NCBI GenBank assembly: GCA_963789025.1
Contig: CAWBIT010000005.1
Location: 186,001-250,000, forward strand
Reading direction: 5' to 3'
DNA from: AP-15 sp963789025
Lineage (GTDB): Bacteria; Pseudomonadota; Alphaproteobacteria; ATCC43930; CGMCC-115725
DNA: 64,000 nucleotides
This document shows positions 15,900-24,893 of this stretch, one piece after another (the first letter of the stretch is position 1; the number at the start of each line of letters is the position of its first letter). Below the pieces are notes generated by a model. The model was not told the DNA's origin and searched no databases. It saw only the letters and a program-made list of their open reading frames with translations. The translations under genes were made by a program, and so were the position numbers.

Positions 15900-18800
15900 A
15901 TGCCTACGGAGAGTAACGACGTGGAACGAGCCTTTCCCGTCGCCTTAGTCGGGTTGGCATGCCGGTTCCCGGGGGCGGCTGACCTCGAGGAATTCTGGTC
16001 GCTGCTCAAAGCGGGGAGGGACGCCGTCGGCGAGATACCCGACGACCGCTGGGACGTCGATGCGTACTTCGATCCCGACCCGGCCAAGCCCGGCATGATG
16101 TATACGCGCGCGGGCGGGTTCATCGCGGACATAGACAAGTTCGATGCCGGGTTCTTCGGAATTTCGCCGCGCGAAGCTCGGCGGATCGACCCGCAGCAAC
16201 GTCTCCTTTTGGAGCTGACTTGGGAAGCGTTGGAGAGCGCGGGCATCGTCCCGGAGACACTCGCCGGGTCGCAGTCGGGTGTTTTTGTCGGGATCTCGCT
16301 GTCCGATTACGCCGCAATGCAACGCGACGAGCCGAACCAGGTCGACCCCTACGTCATGTCCGGCAGCGCGATCAGCAATGCGGCAAATCGAATATCATAT
16401 GTCTTCGACTTGCACGGTCCGAGCTTTGCGGTCGACACCGCCTGCTCATCGTCGCTGGTTGCGGTGCACGAAGCCTGTGTGAGCTTGTGGCGGGGCGAAT
16501 CGAGCCTGGCCATCGCGGCCGGGGTGAACGCGCTGTTGTCGCCATCGGCGGGTATCGGTTTCTCAAAGGCCCGCATGCTGTCGCCGACCGGTCGATGCCG
16601 CCCCTTCGATGCGGCCGGCGACGGTTATGTCCGGTCCGAAGGCGGAGCGGTCGTCATCCTGCAACCGCTCGCGCAGGCGCTCGCCGAGAACAATCTGGTG
16701 CACGCCGTCATCGTCGGTTCGGGCGTCAATTCCGATGGCCGCACCAAGGGGTTGGCGATGCCAAACCAGGCGGCGCAGGAGGCGTTGCTGCGCCGAGTAT
16801 ACCGCGATGCCGGAATCGACCCGGACGAGATCACCTACATCGAGGCTCACGGGACCGGAACGAGCGTCGGCGACCCGATCGAATGTGCTGCGTTGGGAAA
16901 TGTGCTCGGTGTTTCGCGGGCGCCCGGCGATCGCTGCCGGATCGGTTCCGTCAAAAGCAATATCGGTCATCTCGAACCCGCCTCGGGGGTTGCCGGACTG
17001 CTGAAGGCCGTCCTGGCGCTTCGTCATCGTGCGATCCCGCGCACGGTCCATTTTACGAACCCCAACCCGGAGATCCCGTTCGAGGAACTCAATCTCTCCG
17101 TTGTTTCGCAATACACGGAACTGCCCCCGGGGCGCTTGACGATGGGTGTCAACTCGTTCGGGTTCGGGGGCACCAACGCCCATGTCGTCCTTCGCAACCC
17201 GGAGCCCCTTGCTTCCAGCGTGACGCCTCGGGGTGCAGCAACAGAAAGCCGGGAGATCCGGGCGCTGCTGGTCTCGGCGCATGATGCGGAGGCCCTCAAG
17301 AGCCTGGCGCTGCGCTACGCCAAATTGCTGCGATCGCCGACGGCAGCTCCCTTACCGGCTTTGTGTCGCAGCGCCGCCATCCGACGGACCCATCACCAGC
17401 ATCGGCTCGCCGCCTTTGGCCGGACCCACGAAGAGCTCGCCGCCCGGCTCGAGGCGTATGCCGCTGGCGATTCGCCTTCGCTACTCGCCCAAGGACATGT
17501 TCGCACGCCGCCGGCTCGATTGGCGCTGGTGTTTTCGGGAAACGGCTCGCAATGGCGCGGCATGGGGCGGGACTTGCTCACCGATCCGTTGATTGCTCAA
17601 TGTGTCGACCGGGTCGATGCCGCCCTCCGCCCGCTCATCGGATGGTCGGTAACAGGCGTCCTTCAATCGGCGGAACCGGCAAACCTCTTCGATCGGACAG
17701 AGATTGCGCAACCGGCGCTCTTTGCGGTGCAGGTAGCGATGCTCGAATGGCTGGAGGCGCACGGGATCAAAGCCGACGCCGTCCTCGGCCACAGTGTCGG
17801 AGAGGTATCGGCGGCTTATGGGGCAGGCATTCTGTCGCTCGCCGAAGCGTGCCGCGTGATCGCCGAGCGCAGCAGGGCGCAGGGGCGTACCGCCGGGACC
17901 GGCCGGATGGCCGCCCTCGGGCTATCGCCCGAGAATGCCGCTTTAGCCATAGCCCCTTACGGTGAGCGGCTGGCGATTGCCGCGGTCAACAGCCCCAACT
18001 CGGTGACGATTGCCGGTGACCCGGCCGCGATCGGCGCGCTCGGTGCCGAGCTTGAGCCGAACCAGATCTTCTTTCGTCCGCTCGACCTCGATTATGCCTT
18101 CCACAGCCGCTGCATGGACCCGATCCGCGAGCAGCTATTGGACCGGCTCGATGGGCTGGCGCCGCGAGACGGCCGGCGCCGCTTCGTCTCTACCGTTACC
18201 GGCACGACGATCGAGGGGCGTCGGCTCGACGCGGGATATTGGTGGGAGAATATCCGCAGACCTGTTCAGTTTGCGCCTGCGATCGCGTCGCTGGAGGCCG
18301 AGGGCTTCAATGTCTTTCTCGAAGTCGGCCCGCATCCCGTACTCGACAGGTATCTGCGAGATTGCCTGAAGGCTGCCGGCGGTCAGGGGGTTTCGATCGC
18401 CACTCTGCGACGTCACGAAGCCGAGCGCGATGCGTTGTGGCTGGCGCTCGGGCGTTGCTATGCCGCCGGTGTCGCGATTGATTACAATTTTATCGACCCT
18501 GGCGAGGATGCGTTCGTGCCGCTTCCTGCCTACCCTTGGCAGCGGGAGCGCTACTGGTTTTCCGAGGATGAGGGTGAAGTCGGAGCATCGCTGAGCAGGC
18601 GCAGACACCCGCTATTGGGGAAGCGTCTGGCTACCACCGACGGGACCTGGAAGAACCGTCTCGATCCGGCCCAGCTTTCCTGGCTCACCGATCACGTCGT
18701 TCAAGACAGCATGGTCTTGCCGGGAACAGCATATATCGAGATGGCGGTCTCTGCGGTTTTGTCGACCCACGCTTGTAATGGCGCCGAGATCGAAGGTTTC

Positions 18801-21800
18801 GAGATCAGGCGTCCGGTCTTGATTGCCGCCGGCGCCATGCCCTTGGTCGAGGTGGGACTGTCGAGTGAGGACGGCGCCTTTCGTTTGCGCAGCGGTGACA
18901 CGTCGGCAACCATGCTGCTCCCTGTCGCGGTCGCCCGCGCAGTACCTCTGGCGAGCGGGCCATCGGAACGCACCGCCTCTGTCGAGGCGATCCAGGGGCG
19001 AATGGGAAAGCGGGTCGATGGCGCTGAGCTCTATCGTCGCTTCACTGCCCACGGCCTGATCTACGGACCTGCCTTCCGGGGCGTCGCCGAGGTCTGGGCC
19101 GGCAAGAATGAGGCGCTCGGACGCATTGTCGCGCCCGCGGCGATAGCGAGCGAACTCGGCGAGTATCGCATTCACCCGGCCTTGCTCGACGCCTGCCTCC
19201 AGATCACGCTGGCGACCATTCCCGATCAGCCGGATCAGGAGGCCCAAATCGTCTTTGTCCCGAGCAAGGCGGAGCGGATCCGTTTCTACGGCGGCGGCGA
19301 GCGGATCGCCTGGTGCCATATGACCCTGGTTCAGTCCGCGGCTCGTTCGATCGTCGGCGATTATTTGGTGCTGGGCGTCAATGGGGAAACGATCGCCGAG
19401 ATCGACGGCCTGCGTCTGCGCCGTGTCGATTTGGGTGGTCCGAGTGAAATCCCAGCCTACCAGTGGCGCTATCAACTGCGGCCTTCGGCGCTCGACGCTG
19501 ATGGTGCCGAGGACTTGCCCGGGCCGCAAACACTAGCGGCGCCGTTTGCCGCGACAAGTGGTGAGCGCGAGCGCGATAGAGAGACCCGCGTGTTCCTCGA
19601 TCGCGTTGCTGCGGCCTATGCCGCAGAGGCGTTGACGCTCGCTTTCGGCCGGCCTCGTTTCGTTGTTTCGCAGCTTATCGCCGAGCAGCGTATCGCGCCC
19701 GAACAAGAGCATTACCTCGGGAAGGTTCTTGCGTTCGCCCATCGGGCGGGGATGGCGGAGCGTGACCAGGCCGAGTGGTGCCTCGCCGATGTTGGTTCTA
19801 CCGCGGCACCGGAATGTCTCTGGCGCGAGGCGATCGCCCGCTGTCCCGCTCATCTCGCGAGCTTGCAGCTGGTCGCGCGATACGGTGCGGCGCTTCCCGG
19901 GATCCTGCGGTCAGAAATCGATCCGGTCGATTTGGTTTCTGCCGAGCGGGGCTTCGATGCGGTCGAGCAGCTCTATGATTCCGACCCGCTGTTCCGCAGG
20001 GCGAACGATGTGGCGGCCGGAGTGGCGCGGCGGCTGTGCCAGATAATTCCGCGCTCCCGCCCGCTGAGTATTCTCGAGGTCGCCGGTGGGACGGGTGGGC
20101 TCACGGCGGCGTTGCTCGCGGCGCTGCCCTCAGATCGCGTCGAGTACGTCTTTACCGATCCGAGCGAGGCGGCGGTCGCGCAGGCGGAAGCCCATTTCGC
20201 AGCCCTGTCTTGTCTTCGTTGTGCGGTACTCGATCTCGGCAAGGAGATTGCCGAACAGGGTTTCGGCGCCGAGCGGCACGATCTCATCGTGGCCGGGATA
20301 GCGCCCGCAGTTTGGCCGGATGTCAACCGGGATCTCGCCGCCATTCGTATGTTGCTCAAACCAGGCGGGCTTCTTCTGCTGATGGTCCCGAAGGATCGCG
20401 GTTTTCTGGATCTGGTCTTCGGGATGCCCGCCGATCACCTAGGCGAGAGCGACTGGGGGAGAGCCGTCCTCGACGCCCGCTTCGAGGAGTTGCTTTCGCT
20501 CGGCTATGACGACCCGATCGCCGCTCGGGCCGTGCTGATCGGGCGCAAGCCATCGGCGGCGCCGCGCTCGCCGATATACCGCGAGATCGGTTCGGCGACC
20601 TGGCTGATACTCGCCGATGACATTGCCGTCGATCCCGCGGCGACGGTAATCCGCGCGCTCGATCGGCTGGGGCAGCGCGTCGTGATCGCTCAGGCCGGTC
20701 ATTCCTTCGATCGTCTCGGCCTCGACCGTTTCGATGTTCCGTGCGGAGATTCGGACTCCTATGACCGGCTCTTCGGCACCCTCGCAGCAGACGGTGTCGG
20801 CCCGCTTCATATTCTGCGCCTGCGGGGAACCGTCGAGGCAGCGCCTGCAGACCCGCTGGCGGCGCAAAGCCGCGGCAGTTTCGACCTGCTGGTCGCCGTG
20901 CAGGCGCTGATCGCAGCGGGGCTGGCGGCGTCCGCGCGGCTGACGGTCGTCACGTCGGGCGCGATGCCGATGCCGGACGCATCGGCCGGTTGCATACGCC
21001 CTTGGCAAGCTCCGCTTTGGGGCCTCACCCGTACGATCATCAACGAACGGGCCGATATCTCTTGCCGGCTGGTCGATCTCGATCCCGAGGCGACAACAGC
21101 CGCGGCGAGTGAGGCGCTGGTGGAAGAATTGCTCCACCGCGATGACGAGGACGAAGTCCTCTTGCGCGGTCGGGGGCGCTATGTGCCGCGTTTGACGCGG
21201 AGAATGGCGGAGCCCGCCGCGCGCGAGACCGACGACGAAACCGGGTTCAGATTGACCTTCGCGCAAGGAGAAGCGCAGGAGGGCGTGGTCCTGCAGGGGA
21301 TCGCGATCCCGCGCCCCGCAGCCGGGGAGGTCACCGCGCACGTCCGGGCGGCCGGTCTCAACTTTCGGGACGTCCTGCAGCGCATCGGGCTGCTGCCGGA
21401 GGAAGCGTTCGAGGGTGGGTTCGCGGGTGCGACGTTGGGCATGGAGTTTGCCGGCGAGGTCATCGCGGTAGGTGACGGCGTCGATCACCTTCGCCCCGGA
21501 GACGCGGTGTTCGGCATCGCCCGCGACGCATTCTCGTCCCATCTTGCTGCACCCGCAGAGGGCCTGTTCAAAAAACCGTCGTCCATGAGCTTCGAGGAAG
21601 CTGCGACACTCCCGGTCGCCGCTATCACCGTCTATTACTCGCTGCATCACCTCGCCCGGTTGCAGAAGGGCGAGCGGATCCTGGTTCATGGGGCCGCCGG
21701 CGGCGTCGGCTTGGCCGCCGTCCAATATGCCCGATGGGTAGGCGCCGAGATTTTCGCTTCCGCCGGCTCGGTGGAGAAGCGCGAGTTTCTCCGGCGCATT

Positions 21801-23507
21801 GGGGCGCAGCACGTCGTCAACTCTCGCTCGCTCGCCTTCGCGGACGATATTCGCGAAATTACCCATGGCGAGGGCGTCGACGTGGTGGTGAATTCGGTGG
21901 CAGGGGATGCCATCCACAAAGGCCTTTCGATCCTTAGGCCCTATGGGCGCTTTGTGGAGTTAGGAAAGCGCGACTTCTACGCCAACAGCAAACTCGGGCT
22001 GCAACCTTTCTGCAACAACATCCAGTTTTTCGGGGTTGATGTCGACCGGCTGTTGGTCGACCGCCCGGCGCTCTCCAAACAGCTTTTCGCCGAGCTTGCG
22101 CCGCTCCTCGATCAACGCGTTTTTGTCCCGCTGCCCCACCGGGTCTTTCCGGTCGCGCGAGCCGTCGAGGCGTTCCGCTGCATGCAGCACTCGCGCCATA
22201 TCGGCAAGATTGTTCTGGCGCTGGACGGGGTCGATCGTCCGGCGATCGCCCCGGTCCGCCCCGAAAGCGGGGTCCAACTATCACCCGCGGCCAGTTATCT
22301 CGTCACCGGGGGCCGCGGCGGGTTCGGTCTTGCGACGGCCGAGTGGCTCGTTCGAAAGGGTGCCCGCCATCTCGCGGTCATCGGGCGTAGCAAGACCACC
22401 CCGCCCGATGCAGCCGCCGCACTCGCGCGCTTGCGGCATGACGGCGCCGCGGTTAACGAATTCGCCGTCGACGTTGCCGATGCGAGTCAGGTTGCCGACC
22501 TGCTGCGCCGCATGCACCGCGAAATGCCGCCATTGCGCGGTATCATACATTGCGCGGGGGTGATCCAGGATTTTAGCCTGGTCAATATGACGGAGGAGGA
22601 CTTCCACGACGTCTTGCGACCGAAAATCGCCGGGGCATGGAACCTGCACCACCACACGCTCGACCGGGAGCTGGATTTTTTCATCATGTACTCATCGGCG
22701 ACGACGCTGTTCGGGAACGAAGGACAGGCTAACTACGTCGCGGCCAACTCGTATCTGGAAGCTCTGGCCGACTATCGCCGCGGGCTCGGCCTACCGGCGC
22801 TGACGGTCGCCTGGGGGGCGATCGGGGATGTCGGCCACCTGGCGCGCAACGCTGCCGTGGCCCGGATGCTTGCTGAGCGGATCGGCGTAAAGCTGCTCGC
22901 TCCAGCGCGCGCGCTCGACCGGATGGAGCAAGCGATTCGCTCCGGGGCGCCGCAGGTCGCGTTGGCTGAAATGAGCTGGTCGAGGCTCGCGATTTTGCCG
23001 GGCGTGGCCAAAGCACCAAAATTCGCTTCGGTGCGAGACTATTTTAACGACCCGGCGGGTGAGGGCACCGGCGGAAGTCTCGAGGAGTTCCGGGCGCACC
23101 TTGCCGGGCTCCCGCGCGCTGAGGCAATTTCTACCGCGCAGCAGCTGCTGACCAAGCACATCGCCGGTATCGTCGGGATGGCGGCCGCGAAGCTGGCGGC
23201 CGACAAGTCGCTGCTGGATCTGGGCATGGATTCGTTGATGCTGGTGGAGCTGCAGCTGGGTTTGGAAAAGCAGTTCGGGATCGTCATCCCGACGCTGGAG
23301 CTGATGGACGCGACGACTGTGGCGAAGCTTGCGCAGCGCATCATAGATCACGCAGGAATTGAGCCGGCAACCGCCCCGACCCCACCGGCGGCCCATCCCG
23401 TCACTGATCCGGACCAACCCGAACCATTGGCCGAGCCCGAACTCGTCGCTGCACTGGGGCGGCTCGTGGAAGATGATCTTGATCGAGCGAAGGAACGCGC
23501 CCTTTGA
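15900..23507 (+). CDS. type I polyketide synthase, fully reducing and C-methylating (KS-AT-DH-MT-ER-KR-ACP)
   Basis: 2535 residues in one module. KS about 12-430 with Cys182 (DTACSSS), His317 (EAHGTGT) and His357 (KSNIGH). AT about 540-830 with Ser632 (GHSVGE) and YAFH in place of the malonyl HAFH or methylmalonyl YASH motif. DH about 895-1180 with His932 and Asp1097 (LLDACLQ), but the usual HxxxGxxxxP reads HVVQDSMVLP. MT about 1340-1520 with the SAM motif ILEVAGGTGG near 1391. ER about 1775-2090 with HGAAGGVGLAA near 1930. KR about 2128-2310 with GGRGGFG near 2137 and catalytic Tyr2279. ACP about 2370-2460 with Ser2445 (GMDSLM). There is no thioesterase or reductase, so release must be by another protein; the next gene overlaps it by 4 bp. 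The layout resembles iterative fungal highly reducing PKSs, and a methyl-branched saturated chain is the expected product. Confidence 0.95.
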   Translation: MPTESNDVERAFPVALVGLACRFPGAADLEEFWSLLKAGRDAVGEIPDDRWDVDAYFDPDPAKPGMMYTRAGGFIADIDKFDAGFFGISPREARRIDPQQRLLLELTWEALESAGIVPETLAGSQSGVFVGISLSDYAAMQRDEPNQVDPYVMSGSAISNAANRISYVFDLHGPSFAVDTACSSSLVAVHEACVSLWRGESSLAIAAGVNALLSPSAGIGFSKARMLSPTGRCRPFDAAGDGYVRSEGGAVVILQPLAQALAENNLVHAVIVGSGVNSDGRTKGLAMPNQAAQEALLRRVYRDAGIDPDEITYIEAHGTGTSVGDPIECAALGNVLGVSRAPGDRCRIGSVKSNIGHLEPASGVAGLLKAVLALRHRAIPRTVHFTNPNPEIPFEELNLSVVSQYTELPPGRLTMGVNSFGFGGTNAHVVLRNPEPLASSVTPRGAATESREIRALLVSAHDAEALKSLALRYAKLLRSPTAAPLPALCRSAAIRRTHHQHRLAAFGRTHEELAARLEAYAAGDSPSLLAQGHVRTPPARLALVFSGNGSQWRGMGRDLLTDPLIAQCVDRVDAALRPLIGWSVTGVLQSAEPANLFDRTEIAQPALFAVQVAMLEWLEAHGIKADAVLGHSVGEVSAAYGAGILSLAEACRVIAERSRAQGRTAGTGRMAALGLSPENAALAIAPYGERLAIAAVNSPNSVTIAGDPAAIGALGAELEPNQIFFRPLDLDYAFHSRCMDPIREQLLDRLDGLAPRDGRRRFVSTVTGTTIEGRRLDAGYWWENIRRPVQFAPAIASLEAEGFNVFLEVGPHPVLDRYLRDCLKAAGGQGVSIATLRRHEAERDALWLALGRCYAAGVAIDYNFIDPGEDAFVPLPAYPWQRERYWFSEDEGEVGASLSRRRHPLLGKRLATTDGTWKNRLDPAQLSWLTDHVVQDSMVLPGTAYIEMAVSAVLSTHACNGAEIEGFEIRRPVLIAAGAMPLVEVGLSSEDGAFRLRSGDTSATMLLPVAVARAVPLASGPSERTASVEAIQGRMGKRVDGAELYRRFTAHGLIYGPAFRGVAEVWAGKNEALGRIVAPAAIASELGEYRIHPALLDACLQITLATIPDQPDQEAQIVFVPSKAERIRFYGGGERIAWCHMTLVQSAARSIVGDYLVLGVNGETIAEIDGLRLRRVDLGGPSEIPAYQWRYQLRPSALDADGAEDLPGPQTLAAPFAATSGERERDRETRVFLDRVAAAYAAEALTLAFGRPRFVVSQLIAEQRIAPEQEHYLGKVLAFAHRAGMAERDQAEWCLADVGSTAAPECLWREAIARCPAHLASLQLVARYGAALPGILRSEIDPVDLVSAERGFDAVEQLYDSDPLFRRANDVAAGVARRLCQIIPRSRPLSILEVAGGTGGLTAALLAALPSDRVEYVFTDPSEAAVAQAEAHFAALSCLRCAVLDLGKEIAEQGFGAERHDLIVAGIAPAVWPDVNRDLAAIRMLLKPGGLLLLMVPKDRGFLDLVFGMPADHLGESDWGRAVLDARFEELLSLGYDDPIAARAVLIGRKPSAAPRSPIYREIGSATWLILADDIAVDPAATVIRALDRLGQRVVIAQAGHSFDRLGLDRFDVPCGDSDSYDRLFGTLAADGVGPLHILRLRGTVEAAPADPLAAQSRGSFDLLVAVQALIAAGLAASARLTVVTSGAMPMPDASAGCIRPWQAPLWGLTRTIINERADISCRLVDLDPEATTAAASEALVEELLHRDDEDEVLLRGRGRYVPRLTRRMAEPAARETDDETGFRLTFAQGEAQEGVVLQGIAIPRPAAGEVTAHVRAAGLNFRDVLQRIGLLPEEAFEGGFAGATLGMEFAGEVIAVGDGVDHLRPGDAVFGIARDAFSSHLAAPAEGLFKKPSSMSFEEAATLPVAAITVYYSLHHLARLQKGERILVHGAAGGVGLAAVQYARWVGAEIFASAGSVEKREFLRRIGAQHVVNSRSLAFADDIREITHGEGVDVVVNSVAGDAIHKGLSILRPYGRFVELGKRDFYANSKLGLQPFCNNIQFFGVDVDRLLVDRPALSKQLFAELAPLLDQRVFVPLPHRVFPVARAVEAFRCMQHSRHIGKIVLALDGVDRPAIAPVRPESGVQLSPAASYLVTGGRGGFGLATAEWLVRKGARHLAVIGRSKTTPPDAAAALARLRHDGAAVNEFAVDVADASQVADLLRRMHREMPPLRGIIHCAGVIQDFSLVNMTEEDFHDVLRPKIAGAWNLHHHTLDRELDFFIMYSSATTLFGNEGQANYVAANSYLEALADYRRGLGLPALTVAWGAIGDVGHLARNAAVARMLAERIGVKLLAPARALDRMEQAIRSGAPQVALAEMSWSRLAILPGVAKAPKFASVRDYFNDPAGEGTGGSLEEFRAHLAGLPRAEAISTAQQLLTKHIAGIVGMAAAKLAADKSLLDLGMDSLMLVELQLGLEKQFGIVIPTLELMDATTVAKLAQRIIDHAGIEPATAPTPPAAHPVTDPDQPEPLAEPELVAALGRLVEDDLDRAKERAL

Positions 23508-24868
23508 CCAAATCTGCGACGGTGCTCAAATACTCTTCCTCTGACAAGAAGCGCGAGCTGGCCAATCGCATGATGCGCCAGCGTGTCGCCCTTGCCCCAC
23601 GCGAGCCGCTGTTCGGCTCTCCCGCGGCCGAGGCGGCCGCGATTCCCGAATCCCATTACCGCCTCGATCTCCATCCGGCCTATCTAAACTTGCTCGCGCG
23701 CATGGAGGAAATCGAGCCGCCCCATATCGGCGGGGTTCCCTATTTCCGCTTGCATCAGGGCCTCGTGCGAGACACCACTCGGATCGGCGAGCGCGAATAC
23801 ATCAGCTTCTCGAACTACAATTACCTGGGGCTGTCCGGCCACCCCGCGCTCAAGGCGGCAGTGGCCGATGCGATCGATCGTTACGGCACATCGGTCTCGG
23901 CGAGCCGCATAGTCGGCGGTGAACGGCCCATCCACGTCGAACTCGAAAGTGCGCTCGCCGAGCTTCTCGGTACTCAGGCGTGTCTTGCCTTCGTCAGCGG
24001 GCACGGGACCAACGTCACGACGATCGCGCATCTCTTCGGGCCGAAGGATCTGATCCTGCACGACAAGCTGGTCCACAACAGCATTCAAATGGGGGCGCTG
24101 CTCTCGGGCGCCCGCCGCATCGCCTTTCGGCACAATGACTGGCAGATGGTCGACGATCTGCTGCAACGTCATCGCCGTCACTACGAGCGCGTGGTGGTGA
24201 TTCTCGAAGGCGTCTACAGCATGGATGGGGATTTTCCCGACTTGCCGCATTTCGTCGAGCTGCGCGAGCGCCACAGAGTTTTTCTGATGGTGGACGAGGC
24301 GCACTCGCTCGGGGTGTTGGGGGCGCGCGGGCGCGGCATCCGCGAGCATTTCGGGCTTTCCGGCAGCGACGTCGACATCTGGATGGGCACGCTGAGTAAA
24401 TCGCTCGCCAGTTGCGGCGGATATATCGCCGGCTGTCGTGAGTTGATTTGGAACCTCAAATTCGGCGCCCCGGGCTTCGTCTTCAGCGTCGGCATGTCGC
24501 CAGCCAATGCGGCGGCCGCACTCGCGGCGCTCCAAATAATGCTGGCCGAGCCCGAACGCGTCGGGGAGCTGCGACAACGCAGCGGGCTGTTCCTGCAACT
24601 GGCGCGCGAAAGAGGGCTGCCGACCGGCTCCAGCAAGGGTGTCTCGGTCGTGCCGCTGATCGTCGGCGACACGAAGCGGTGCGTTGCGTTAACCAACGCC
24701 CTCTTTCAACGCGGGATCGACGTGCAGCCGATCCTCTATCCGGCGGTGAGGGAGCGGGCGGTGCGGTTGCGATTTTTCATCAACAATACCCATACCGAAG
24801 ACCAGATCCTGCGAACGATCGGCATCGTCGATGAAGAGTGGCAGCGGTTGGGCGGACATCCGGGGTGA
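23504..24868 (+). CDS. alpha-oxoamine synthase (serine palmitoyltransferase/AONS family), PKS-releasing
   Basis: 454 residues starting at TTG 23504, overlapping the PKS stop (TTGA) with AAGGA upstream. About 60 N-terminal residues precede the fold-type I PLP core: YISFSNYNYLGLSGHP, YGTSVSASRIVGGERPIHVELE, FVSGHGTNVTTIAHL, LHDKLVHNSIQMGAL, MVDEAHSLGVLG (PLP-ring Asp) and GTLSKSLASCGG with Lys299 as Schiff-base lysine. This family condenses an amino acid with an acyl thioester, losing CO2, to give an alpha-amino ketone (3-ketosphinganine, AON, aminolevulinate). Translational coupling to a PKS without a thioesterase implies that it takes the polyketide from the ACP, as Fum8 does in fumonisin biosynthesis. 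The amino acid cannot be read from sequence; serine, alanine or glycine are possible. Confidence 0.9.
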   Translation: MTKSATVLKYSSSDKKRELANRMMRQRVALAPREPLFGSPAAEAAAIPESHYRLDLHPAYLNLLARMEEIEPPHIGGVPYFRLHQGLVRDTTRIGEREYISFSNYNYLGLSGHPALKAAVADAIDRYGTSVSASRIVGGERPIHVELESALAELLGTQACLAFVSGHGTNVTTIAHLFGPKDLILHDKLVHNSIQMGALLSGARRIAFRHNDWQMVDDLLQRHRRHYERVVVILEGVYSMDGDFPDLPHFVELRERHRVFLMVDEAHSLGVLGARGRGIREHFGLSGSDVDIWMGTLSKSLASCGGYIAGCRELIWNLKFGAPGFVFSVGMSPANAAAALAALQIMLAEPERVGELRQRSGLFLQLARERGLPTGSSKGVSVVPLIVGDTKRCVALTNALFQRGIDVQPILYPAVRERAVRLRFFINNTHTEDQILRTIGIVDEEWQRLGGHPG

Positions 24869-24893
24869 ATGGCGGTATTGAAAGGTTTCGGAG

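Noticed and set aside
20439..21917. Long minus-strand open frame (492 codons) inside the PKS
   Set aside because: It lies wholly antisense to the MT-ER part of the PKS, whose motifs are intact. Long antisense frames are expected in GC-rich codons, and the translation has no family signal.
15900..23507. Heterocyst-glycolipid or PUFA-type synthase
   Set aside because: No tandem ACPs, no FabA-type double dehydratase and no PfaD-like enoyl reductase. The single module with MT and an integral ER argues against it.
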